From assembly GCA_003599575.1 (NCBI GenBank), contig QZKV01000188.1:1-35422 (forward strand): 35,422 nucleotides of DNA. The letters are read 5' to 3'. Under the pieces are notes generated by a model. That model was not told the origin of the DNA. It saw nothing but the letters and a program-made list of their open reading frames with translations, and ran no database searches. A program made the position numbers and the translations under genes. Position 1 is the first letter of the stretch, and every line of letters begins with the position of its first letter. Shown one piece after another: positions 26,081 to 33,033 of the stretch. This DNA is from Desulfobacteraceae bacterium (GTDB taxonomy: Bacteria > Desulfobacterota > Desulfobacteria > Desulfobacterales > Desulfosarcinaceae).

Positions 26081-26842
26081 TCACTCTTCGCCGATGTAAG
26101 CTTCGATCACTTTTGGATCTTTGGCCACCTGGGCCGGGCTGCCAGATCCGATCAGCTGGCCGAAATCGAGTACATAGATATGATCGGAGATGTCCATGAC
26201 CACGCCGAGATCATGCTCGACCAGAACCACGGTGATGCCGCGTTCCTTTTGAATATCGAGGACGAAGCGCACCATATCCTCTTTTTCTTCGATATTCATG
26301 CCCGCCATGGGCTCATCGAGCAGCAGCAGTTGAGGGGCCATCGTGAGCGCGCGGGCCACTTCCACCCGCTTTTGGACGCCGTAGCTCAGGTTGCCGACCG
26401 GGCTTTTGCGATACGGCTCCAGCTCCATGAAATCGATGATTTCTTCCACAAAGGCCCGATTGACCGCCTCCGCACGCGATGCCCGGCCCATATAGATCAC
26501 GGCTTGCAGAAAATTGTATTGCAGGCTGCGATGGCGTGCCAGCATCAGGTTGTCCAGCACAGTCAACCCCTTGAACAATTCGATATTCTGAAAGGCGCGG
26601 GCAATACCCCAATGGGAAACCTGGTGAGGCGAGGCATGGGTGAGCGAACGATCGCCGAAAAGAATCGATCCGCGGGTGGGATGGTAGAAGCCGGAAATAC
26701 AATTGAGCAAGCTTGTTTTGCCGGCGCCGTTGGGGCCGATGATAGAGGTGATCAGCCCCGCTTGAATGGTCAGGCTCACGTCGGAAAGCGCATGCAATCC
26801 GCCGAAAGTCAAGGTCACTTCGGAAACCGATAAAGTACTCAT
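26081..26842 (-). CDS. livG: Branched-chain-type ABC transporter ATP-binding protein LivG
   Basis: 253 residues. Walker A is GPNGAGKTSLLN, the Q-loop RAFQNIELFKGLTVLDNL, the signature LSYGVQKRVEVARAL (the Y in place of G is normal for LivG), Walker B LLLLDEPMAGMN and the H-loop VLVEHDLGVVMDISD. It is the first structural gene of the transport block. The start ATG at 26842 has no good ribosome site. The gene is preceded by a consensus-like promoter at 26912-26940. Confidence 0.95.
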   Translation of the reverse strand: MSTLSVSEVTLTFGGLHALSDVSLTIQAGLITSIIGPNGAGKTSLLNCISGFYHPTRGSILFGDRSLTHASPHQVSHWGIARAFQNIELFKGLTVLDNLMLARHRSLQYNFLQAVIYMGRASRAEAVNRAFVEEIIDFMELEPYRKSPVGNLSYGVQKRVEVARALTMAPQLLLLDEPMAGMNIEEKEDMVRFVLDIQKERGITVVLVEHDLGVVMDISDHIYVLDFGQLIGSGSPAQVAKDPKVIEAYIGEE

Positions 26843-26876
26843 AGGAGTGGGTTTGCCTTAACCATTCGTTTCTGGG

Positions 26877-26886
26877 TTGACGTCAA
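26877..26886. promoter_or_regulatory. TTGACGTCAA palindrome in the livG leader
   Basis: A perfect 10-bp palindrome lying roughly 20-30 bases after the predicted transcription start of the liv operon, a position where a bound repressor would block transcription. The inner octamer TGACGTCA recurs between the synthetase gene and livH. The regulator is unknown. Confidence 0.4.
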
Positions 26887-26911
26887 AAAGCGGGTCTGGC
26901 GCGTGGGTCTC

Positions 26912-26940
26912 ATTAAAACCGCGCTCCGACGACTTGTCAA
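26912..26940 (-). promoter_or_regulatory. Sigma70-type promoter of the liv/acyl-CoA synthetase operon
   Basis: On the minus strand TTGACA (26940-26935), a 17-base spacer and TTTAAT (26917-26912): full -35 match, 5 of 6 at -10, ideal spacing. Transcription would start near 26905, about 60 bases before livG. The -35 lies inside the small palindrome CTTGACAAG. Confidence 0.65.
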
Positions 26941-26977
26941 GTTTATAAAATAGTAGGGCAATAGCGGTAAATACCCA

Positions 26978-28561
26978 CTATTCTTCCAGCGTCAGCAGGT
27001 GCGAGCGCAAGTTGCCGGAGGTCCCGGTGAGTTTTAGTTTCTTGCGGATGTTGTGACGGTGGAACAAAACGGTGTTTTTAGAGATGAGCATCAGTTCAGC
27101 GATCTCCTTGTTGGTTTTGCCCTCCTTGACCAGGTTGGCGATGCGGATCTCCGTGGGGGTAAGGCCCGCAAAGCGGGTTGAAAGACGGTCGATGAACGGT
27201 GAAACAATGTGGTTCAGATTGGTTTCCAGAATCCCCAACAAAGTCTTCTGGCGGGTTTTCATGTTCATTTTCTGGATCTGCCCGAGATAAGGCAGCACCA
27301 GCTCCTGGACGTTCTTCAAAACAATTCTTTGCAGTTCGTTTTTGTCCTCGCTGCGTTGCTTGAGCAATACCCGCAAAGCCGTGTTGACCTCTTCCAGGTG
27401 CTCGGATTGGGCTTGCAGGTCCACCTCGCGGCGGCGCAGGGTTTTTTCGGCGCGTTTGCGCTCCTCGACCTCAAGGGCCAATTGCCGGTTGGCCGCATTC
27501 AGCTCGGTGGTGCGCTCCTGCACCAATCCTTCGAGTCGATCCTGGTAGCTGCGCAAGGCCCGCTCGGCCCTTTTGCGATCGGAGATATCGCGCAAAGTGA
27601 CAATATTGCCCACCGGCCGGCCGGCTTCGTCCATGTAAAGGCAGGAACTGAGCTGCACGTCCAGGGTGCGTCCATCGCGCGTCAGGCGCTGCGTTTCGAA
27701 CAGGTTGATCTTTTGCCCGTCCAGCATGGCCTTGATCGCCGCGCGGGTCTCAGGCCATGCCTCGGGCGGAACGAAATCGATATTGCGGCCTAAAATTTCC
27801 TGACGTGCCATGCCGAAGGTCTGCTCGAAAGCCGGGTTGACATAGGTGGCCACCCCATTCATGTTGTAGACCACGATCGGGTCGGGCGAAGATTCCAGAA
27901 AATTGCGGTAGCGCCGTTCGCTTTCGCGGATGCGCGCTTCGGCTTTGCGGCGTTCGGCCAGCTCATGGTGGACCTCCTTGTACAGTTTTCCCTTTTCCAG
28001 GGCCAGAAGGGCCAGGGCCGCAAAACGTTGCAGGAGCTGAACGTCCTCAACAGTAAAGCGGCGTTCCGGATCCACGTGCCCCAGACCGATCACCCCATGC
28101 ACCTGCTGATCGGCTTTCAGCGGGATGCCCAGCGCACAATGCAGCCGGTCCAAGGTCGCATCGGGCAGACGCTCGTGCCAGTGCTGATAATCTTCGACCA
28201 CCAGCGGCGCGCCCGATTCCCATACCTTTCCACCCAACCCCTGCCCCATTGCCACCCGGCGATTGATCTGGTCGCTGAAAAAGCCCACCCCGACCTGCAT
28301 CTCCAAATATCGATCGTCGGGGGTGCGCAGATAGATGTAGCCGTGCCGGGTGCCTGCAAGCACCATGGCCCGTTCGAGGATGGTCTGCAGCAGTTCCTGG
28401 GTATCCAGCTTGTCGATCAGGCCCATGGCCGTCTCATGCAAAGCGGTCAGGTACTCGTTATGGCGCTGGACAGCCCTTTCAGCCGCCTGCAGACGCTCCG
28501 ACTGGAGCTTGAGCGCCTCAACTTCGCGCCCCAGTGCTTCAATGGAAGGTTGTACGGTCAC
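26978..28561 (-). CDS. GAF-PAS sensor with coiled coil and LuxR-type DNA-binding domain
   Basis: 527 residues. After an N-terminal helix come a GAF domain (about 47-195; GQGLGGKVWESGAPLVV and LGIPLKADQQVHGVIGLG), a PAS domain (about 215-335; FLESSPDPIVVYNMNGVATYVNPAFEQTFG), a coiled-coil stretch rich in Glu/Arg (about 335-410), and a LuxR helix-turn-helix from about 467 (LTPTEIRIANLVKEGKTNKEIA, then KNTVLFHRHNIRKKL). It is a one-component transcription factor: there is no kinase and no receiver. The start is GTG at 28561 with GGAG nine bases upstream; the ATG nine bases earlier is followed by a stop. It directly precedes the liv block on the same strand and is the obvious candidate regulator of it. 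Confidence 0.9.
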   Translation of the reverse strand: MTVQPSIEALGREVEALKLQSERLQAAERAVQRHNEYLTALHETAMGLIDKLDTQELLQTILERAMVLAGTRHGYIYLRTPDDRYLEMQVGVGFFSDQINRRVAMGQGLGGKVWESGAPLVVEDYQHWHERLPDATLDRLHCALGIPLKADQQVHGVIGLGHVDPERRFTVEDVQLLQRFAALALLALEKGKLYKEVHHELAERRKAEARIRESERRYRNFLESSPDPIVVYNMNGVATYVNPAFEQTFGMARQEILGRNIDFVPPEAWPETRAAIKAMLDGQKINLFETQRLTRDGRTLDVQLSSCLYMDEAGRPVGNIVTLRDISDRKRAERALRSYQDRLEGLVQERTTELNAANRQLALEVEERKRAEKTLRRREVDLQAQSEHLEEVNTALRVLLKQRSEDKNELQRIVLKNVQELVLPYLGQIQKMNMKTRQKTLLGILETNLNHIVSPFIDRLSTRFAGLTPTEIRIANLVKEGKTNKEIAELMLISKNTVLFHRHNIRKKLKLTGTSGNLRSHLLTLEE

Positions 28562-28622
28562 AAATCACATCTCCATCTACGGATAACATCGGGCCACTGG
28601 TGATCGAAAACTCGCCGCTTCC

Positions 28623-29273
28623 TTACACAATCACAAACCGTCGGACGGTGGCCACAATTTTTTCGGGATCGTCGATGACCTGAACGATATCGATGTCGTT
28701 GGCCGATATCAAATGGGAGTCCCGCAGGCGGGCATTGATCCATTCCAGCAGGCCGGACCAGTATTCGCTGCCGACCAGAATGACCGGGAAGGGCTTGATG
28801 CGCTTGGTCTGGATCAAGGTCAGCACCTCAAACACTTCGTCCATGGTGCCGAAACCGCCCGGCATGGCGATGTAGGCCGCCGCATATTTGATGAACATCA
28901 CCTTGCGGATAAAAAAGTATCTGAATTCCAGCTTCAAATTGGAATACGGGTTGGGCACCTCTTCAAAGGGCAGCCGGATACTCAATCCCACCGATGCGCC
29001 GCCGGCTTTGGCCGCTCCCTTGTTGGCGGCCTCCATGACGCCGCCCCCGCCGCCGGTGATCACGGCAAATCCGTTTTTGGCGAACAACTCGGCAATCTGT
29101 TCGGTTTTCTGGTACACAGGATCGCTGGGAAGAATACGGGCCGATCCGAAAATAGTGACCGCCGGGCCTAAATTGTGTAGATTTTCAACACCATCCACAA
29201 ATTCGCCCATGATGCGAAACATGCGCCACGATTCACTCAGCTTGAAGTCATCAATAACATATTGCCGCTCCAT
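28623..29273 (-). CDS. LOG family (TIGR00730-type) Rossmann-fold nucleoside 5'-monophosphate phosphoribohydrolase-like protein
   Basis: 216 residues. Key motifs are ITGGGGGVMEAANKGA and MPGGFGTMDEVFEVLTLIQ, the PGGxGTxxE motif of the LOG/'lysine decarboxylase' family. Characterised members cleave nucleoside monophosphates to free base and ribose phosphate; the lysine decarboxylase label is historical. The N-terminal SESWRMFRIMGEFVDGVENL is typical of one bacterial subgroup. The ATG at 29273 has AAGGAG four bases upstream; the frame is open to 29387 but without conserved sequence. It is divergent from ptsH. Confidence 0.9.
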   Translation of the reverse strand: MERQYVIDDFKLSESWRMFRIMGEFVDGVENLHNLGPAVTIFGSARILPSDPVYQKTEQIAELFAKNGFAVITGGGGGVMEAANKGAAKAGGASVGLSIRLPFEEVPNPYSNLKLEFRYFFIRKVMFIKYAAAYIAMPGGFGTMDEVFEVLTLIQTKRIKPFPVILVGSEYWSGLLEWINARLRDSHLISANDIDIVQVIDDPEKIVATVRRFVIV

Positions 29274-29396
29274 AGTACTCCTTCCGTTTCGAATGCACAG
29301 TGACCACCTGAAAACAAGTGATCGGGCCCGATCCGGCAATGGCCCCTGAACAGAATCTTTTGTACCGGCCTCCTGAAGCGTTGTCAATCAACGCCG

Positions 29397-29425
29397 TTGA
29401 CACCATTTTGCGATAGTGTTACTAA
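29397..29425 (+). promoter_or_regulatory. Sigma70-type promoter of ptsH-ptsI-smpB
   Basis: TTGACA (29397-29402), 17-base spacer, TACTAA (29420-29425). The -35 hexamer is one arm of an inverted repeat with TGTCAA at 29382-29387, a possible operator. Transcription would start near 29432, about 48 bases before the ATG of ptsH. Confidence 0.55.
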
Positions 29426-29479
29426 ACGGTGTTTTATTTCAGCCAATATCCGCAATGCATTTTCCAGGCACTACTCTTG

Positions 29480-29758
29480 ATGGCATCCGAAGAATCGCTG
29501 TACCGGGACCTGGTCATCGTCAACGAATTGGGGCTGCATGCCCGGTCGGCCGCCAAGCTTGCCAAAACGGCGCAAATGGCCCATAAAGGTGTATGGCTGA
29601 AGCGCGGTAATGATTGCGCCGATGCCAAACAGGTCATCGACATCTTAACATTGGCCGCAGTGAAAGGCGATTGTGTCAGGGTCGAAATCGAAACGCCGGA
29701 CGATCGGGAGACGCTCGATCGGATTGTCGAACTGTTCGCCGGCGGCTTTGGAGAATAG
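29480..29758 (+). CDS. ptsH: HPr family phosphocarrier protein
   Basis: 92 residues. The phosphorylation site is H20 in ELGLHARSAAKLAK; the usual Pro after Arg is Ser. The second helix region reads DAKQVIDILTLAA, where the regulatory Ser46 of Firmicute HPr is Gln51, so control by HPr kinase at this site is not expected. It takes phosphate from enzyme I encoded 6 bp downstream. The frame opens at 29429, but the ATG at 29480 gives the normal length. No EII genes are in the window. Confidence 0.92.
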   Translation: MASEESLYRDLVIVNELGLHARSAAKLAKTAQMAHKGVWLKRGNDCADAKQVIDILTLAAVKGDCVRVEIETPDDRETLDRIVELFAGGFGE

Positions 29759-29764
29759 TTCCCT

Positions 29765-31540
29765 ATGCCGGACAAGGGCAGCAGTGAAATCGTTTTGCAC
29801 GGGATCGGCGGATCCCCGGGGATATGTATCGGAAAAGCCTACCTGGTGGACAAGGAAGGCGTCGATGTGGTGCCCAAGTACACCATCCTCAACATCAAGC
29901 TGGAGGAGGAAAAAAAACGCTTCAAGGCTGCCGTCAAAAAAGCCATAGACGAACTGCACAAGATTATCGCCGAAACACCTGAAGAGCTGCGCGAAAACGC
30001 CCAGATCCTGGAGACCCATGTCGTCCTGCTCAAGGACAAAATGCTGTACGGCCGGACCATCGACACCATCGAGTGCGAGCACATCAATGCCGAATGGGCC
30101 TTGCGCAAAGTCGTCCTGTCCATCAAACCGCTGTTTGACGGCATGCAGGACAGTTATTTAAAAGACCGGGGCGAGGATGTGGCCAACGTTTCCGATCGCA
30201 TCATGAAGCATCTGACCGGCGCCGAGGGGACGCGCATCGGCACCATCGATAAACGGGTGGTCCTGGTGGCCCGCGATCTTTCGCCCGCTGAAACCAGCCA
30301 GATCAACCTCGAACGCATCATGGGCTTTGTCACCGATCGCGGCGGCCGCGCCTCGCATACCAGCATCATTGCACGCAGCTTGGAAATTCCGGCCGTTCTG
30401 GGCGTCGAAAAAGCCACCCGTAAAATCCGCAACGACGATGTGATCGTTGTGGATGGGACCTCCGGGATGGTGGTGATCAACCCGAGCGAAGAAACCCTGG
30501 CGGCCGCCGAAACCCGCAAAAGCGAGTTTGAGGCGCGCCGGGCCCAATACGCGCGCAGGGGCCACCTGCCGGCCAAAACCAAAGACGGCCTGCAACTGGC
30601 CGTCATGGGCAACATCGAAAAGCCCGAAGAGGTGATGGCGGTGCGGGAAAGGGGCGGCGACGGCATCGGCTTGTACCGCACTGAATTTCAGTACATGGCC
30701 CGCAAAAATTTCCCCAGTGAAGAAGAGCTGTTCGAAAATTACAAAGACGTGATCGAGGTCATGCCGGACAAACCGGTCACGATCCGCACCCTCGACATCA
30801 ACGGAGATAAGGCGGTTGCCTATGCTTCCGAACCCGAGGAAAATCCGGTTTTGGGATTGCGTGCAATCCGCTATTGCCTGAAAAAACCAGAGGTGTTCCT
30901 CACCCAACTGCGGGCCATTTTGCGTGCCTCCCATTACGGCCAGGTGCGCCTGCTGCTGCCCATGATTTCATCGGTTGAAGAGGTTCGTGAATCCAAACGC
31001 CTCCTGGCGCAAGCCATCGATTCCTTGAAAAAGGACGGCTTGCCCCATCAGAAGAAAATCCCCGTAGGCGTCATGATCGAGGTGCCCTCGGCGGCCATCA
31101 TGGCCGACGTTTTGGCCCAGGAAATCGACTTTTTCAGCATCGGCACAAACGACCTGATCCAGTTCACCATGGCCATCGATCGCAGCAACCGCCAGGTGGC
31201 CTACCTCTACAACCCGATCAACCCGGCCGTACTGCGCCTGCTCAAACATGTGGCCCAGGCCGGCGCGCGCCACAACATCCCGGTTTTCATGTGCGGGGAA
31301 ATGGCCGGTGAAGGCATTTACGTCCCCATTCTTTTGGGATTGGGCCTGCAGGAATTGAGCACCAATGCGCAATCCATCCCCTTGATCAAAAATGCCGTGC
31401 GCCTGCTCAATATTGAACAAACCAAGAAATTCATGGACCGGCTGTTAAAGCAGACCACCATCCAGAAAATCGAAAGCCTCATGCAAAGCACCTATGGCGA
31501 CCTGCTGAACAACGGCCAATCCACCCATTGGGAGCGATAA
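29765..31540 (+). CDS. ptsI: Phosphoenolpyruvate-protein phosphotransferase (PTS enzyme I)
   Basis: 591 residues, normal enzyme I length without the N-terminal GAF domain of PtsP. The N-terminal swivel domain carries the phospho-histidine H198 in DRGGRASHTSIIARSLEIPAV. The PEP-binding barrel shows GIGLYRTEFQYM, FFSIGTNDLIQFTMAIDR and the active-site cysteine C510 in MCGEMAGE. It moves phosphate from PEP to HPr. It lies 6 bp after ptsH and 4 bp before smpB, so the three genes should be one transcript. Confidence 0.96.
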   Translation: MPDKGSSEIVLHGIGGSPGICIGKAYLVDKEGVDVVPKYTILNIKLEEEKKRFKAAVKKAIDELHKIIAETPEELRENAQILETHVVLLKDKMLYGRTIDTIECEHINAEWALRKVVLSIKPLFDGMQDSYLKDRGEDVANVSDRIMKHLTGAEGTRIGTIDKRVVLVARDLSPAETSQINLERIMGFVTDRGGRASHTSIIARSLEIPAVLGVEKATRKIRNDDVIVVDGTSGMVVINPSEETLAAAETRKSEFEARRAQYARRGHLPAKTKDGLQLAVMGNIEKPEEVMAVRERGGDGIGLYRTEFQYMARKNFPSEEELFENYKDVIEVMPDKPVTIRTLDINGDKAVAYASEPEENPVLGLRAIRYCLKKPEVFLTQLRAILRASHYGQVRLLLPMISSVEEVRESKRLLAQAIDSLKKDGLPHQKKIPVGVMIEVPSAAIMADVLAQEIDFFSIGTNDLIQFTMAIDRSNRQVAYLYNPINPAVLRLLKHVAQAGARHNIPVFMCGEMAGEGIYVPILLGLGLQELSTNAQSIPLIKNAVRLLNIEQTKKFMDRLLKQTTIQKIESLMQSTYGDLLNNGQSTHWER

Positions 31541-31544
31541 CCGC

Positions 31545-32006
31545 GTGGCCAAAGAGCATATCAAAATCATCGCCGACAATCGCAAGGCGCGCTTCGACTA
31601 TCATGTCGTGGAGCGCTTCGAGGCCGGCATGATGCTGACGGGTACGGAAGTCAAAGCGCTGCGTCAGGGCAAAGCCAATTTGAAGGACTCCTACGCCCGC
31701 ATCAAAAAGGGCGAGGTTTTCGTCTATCAATTGCACATCAGCCCATATACCCACGCCACCTACGACAACCACGACCCCTTGCGCCCGCGCAAGCTTCTCC
31801 TGCACAGACAAGAAATCCGGCAGCTTTTCGGCAAGGTCAATGAACGCGGCTTTACGCTGGTGCCCTTGCGTCTCTATTTTCGCGACGGTCTGGTCAAAAT
31901 GGAATTGGCCCTGGCCAAAGGCAAACTCAAATACGACAAACGCGACAGCATCCGCCGGCGCGACGAGCAGCGCGACCTCCAACGACAGCGCAAGGACTAC
32001 AAATAA
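31545..32006 (+). CDS. smpB: SsrA-binding protein SmpB
   Basis: 153 residues, standard length. Family marks: IADNRKARFDYHVVERFEAGMMLTGTEVKALR at the start, the central ERGFTLVPLRLYF and the basic tail KRDSIRRRDEQRDLQRQRKDYK that enters the ribosomal mRNA channel. It binds tmRNA and delivers it to stalled ribosomes. Start is GTG at 31545, with GGGAG about 11 bases upstream inside the end of ptsI. The partner RNA gene ssrA follows 98 bp downstream. Confidence 0.97.
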   Translation: MAKEHIKIIADNRKARFDYHVVERFEAGMMLTGTEVKALRQGKANLKDSYARIKKGEVFVYQLHISPYTHATYDNHDPLRPRKLLLHRQEIRQLFGKVNERGFTLVPLRLYFRDGLVKMELALAKGKLKYDKRDSIRRRDEQRDLQRQRKDYK

Positions 32007-32019
32007 TTATGAAAGTCGT

Positions 32020-32048
32020 TTGACAAAACGCGTTGTCCACATTATCTT
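32020..32048 (+). promoter_or_regulatory. Promoter of ssrA
   Basis: TTGACA (32020-32025), 17-base spacer, TATCTT (32043-32048). It would start transcription near 32055, leaving a leader of about 50 bases to be trimmed from the tmRNA precursor. It lets ssrA be expressed independently of the pts-smpB transcript. Confidence 0.6.
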
Positions 32049-32104
32049 AGAGACGTTTAAGTGCTCTTTCTCAAAGGCACTTCCTTCCGCAAGTCAGTCC
32101 AAAT

Positions 32105-32458
32105 GGGGGCGAAACGGCTTCGACGGGGATAAAGAAGTGCTGGTTGCATACCGAGTGCTCATCGGCTCGTTAACTCGATGGGAAACTAAATATAATCGCA
32201 GACGATTATAACTACGCCGTAGCCGCCTAGGCGGCTGCCGTCCTGCCGTTTCACTCCTGCGGATTCGGGCCAGGGCGTCGACTAGCGGGATAGTTCATGC
32301 CGAATGCCTGTTACGGCATGGATGAAATTTAGCAGGATAGTGATTTCAGCCTCTTGCCTGATGGAGCCTGCAATCGCGAAATTAATCGTCGGGCTATGTA
32401 TGTAGACGCCAGTGCGGAATGTTTCCGGACGCGGGTTCAACTCCCGCCGCCTCCACCA
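32105..32458 (+). ncRNA. ssrA: tmRNA (SsrA)
   Basis: 354 bases. The 5' end GGGGGCGAAACGGCTTCGAC is diagnostic. The 5' GGGGGCG pairs with 3' CGCCTCC to form the tRNA-like acceptor stem (one G-U), followed by A and an encoded CCA at 32456-32458. The T arm GCGGGTTCAACTCCCGC is intact. With SmpB it rescues stalled ribosomes and tags the unfinished protein for proteolysis. Its 3' end is a well-known integration site for genomic islands, and the sequence character changes just downstream. Confidence 0.97.
32198..32230 (+). other. tmRNA tag-peptide reading frame
   Basis: Resume codon GCA at 32198, then codons for A-D-D-Y-N-Y-A-V-A-A and TAG at 32228. The hydrophobic AVAA end is the expected ClpXP-type degron. 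Confidence 0.9.
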
Positions 32459-32471
32459 ATCTTCAATCAAC

Positions 32472-32517
32472 AACCCGCTTCTCCAGATCCATTCACAAGG
32501 AGGGCGGGGTTTTTTTT
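32472..32517 (+). terminator. Intrinsic terminator of ssrA
   Basis: CCCGC (32474-32478) pairs with GCGGG, extended inward by CTCC/GGAG across a small bulge, and is followed by eight Ts. It starts 14 bases after the tmRNA CCA. Confidence 0.7.
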
Positions 32518-32635
32518 GCCCTGTATTCAAGGGGATTTTGCGGTTTTAATATTTTTCTAACCGCTCTCCACTCACCTTATTTTCTCAGTTTTTCCAGTCG
32601 TTCATTCTCTGTTTGCCCCATGATTCTCCGTTCTA

Positions 32636-32652
32636 TTCGGACCTGGTCCGAA
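32636..32652. repeat. Perfect palindrome TTCGGACC-T-GGTCCGAA
   Basis: Two 8-base arms around a single T, in otherwise featureless AT-rich DNA about 180 bases downstream of ssrA. The form is that of a dimeric repressor operator or a recombinase site. No gene starts next to it, so its role is unknown. Confidence 0.5.
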
Positions 32653-32884
32653 ACGCGTCCGGAAAGCTATATCCTTGCTCATCAAGGGCTTACGTAAAAT
32701 TGGCATTTATAGTGGTTGTGTTAAGTCTGCATCCGGTGTTGTAATCGGACTTGCTTTTCAAACTTTTTCGAACTCATCTTACACCGATCGAGAAAGAATC
32801 GGAATCAACCCGGATTTCTCCCATGAATAGTAATAATCTTAGTAAATTTGTTGATGCCCTGGTATTAAGTCCATTTTTTTTTCC

Positions 32885-33001
32885 GTACACTTTCTATGAA
32901 CATCGAAAATTTTTGAACAAATTTGATGCGTGCAGGCACTGCAGTGCGCATGGATCTCTTGCTTTTTGTTCAAAATTTTATTATGTTCATAGTATATGTA
33001 C
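32885..33001. repeat. Long imperfect inverted repeat upstream of the antitoxin gene
   Basis: The outer arms (about 32885-32920 and 32966-33001) share GTACA, CTATGAACAT, AAAATTTT and GAACAAA in mirrored order, with a few mismatches. The centre is the perfect palindrome GCACTGCAGTGC (32936-32947) flanked by ATGC and GCAT. The arms are nearly concentric, giving a potential cruciform or hairpin of 117 bases. The right arm overlaps the -35 region of the likely antitoxin promoter, where an AbiEi-type autorepressor would be expected to bind. Confidence 0.6.
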
Positions 33002-33004
33002 TTT

Positions 33005-33010
33005 TATAAT
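33005..33010 (+). promoter_or_regulatory. Consensus -10 box of the toxin-antitoxin operon
   Basis: TATAAT, exact consensus, 24 bases before the ATG of the antitoxin. The -35 is poor (TATGTT at 32982-32987 with 17-base spacing) and lies inside the right arm of the long inverted repeat. Confidence 0.45.
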
Positions 33011-33033
33011 TATTGAACGTTAGGGCATCCCAG

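Larger units (their letters stand above)
32459..33033. other. AT-rich, gene-free stretch between ssrA and the toxin-antitoxin pair
   Basis: About 575 bases. It begins with the ssrA terminator. It then holds a 17-base palindrome (32636-32652), poly-T runs and a 117-base inverted repeat (32885-33001), and ends with the promoter and leader of the antitoxin gene. Short open frames here lack coding character. Base composition is much more AT-rich than the genes on the left, consistent with acquired DNA. Confidence 0.6.

Noticed and set aside
32751..33023. 90-codon plus-strand frame in the AT-rich gap
   Set aside because: It runs straight through the long inverted repeat and encodes low-complexity Phe/Ser-rich sequence.
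32885..33030. Integron attC site (hairpin plus GTTAGGG-like core before a gene)
   Set aside because: The core does not fit GTTRRRY fully and no matching RYYYAAC partner lies at the other end of the hairpin; no integrase or cassette array is seen.
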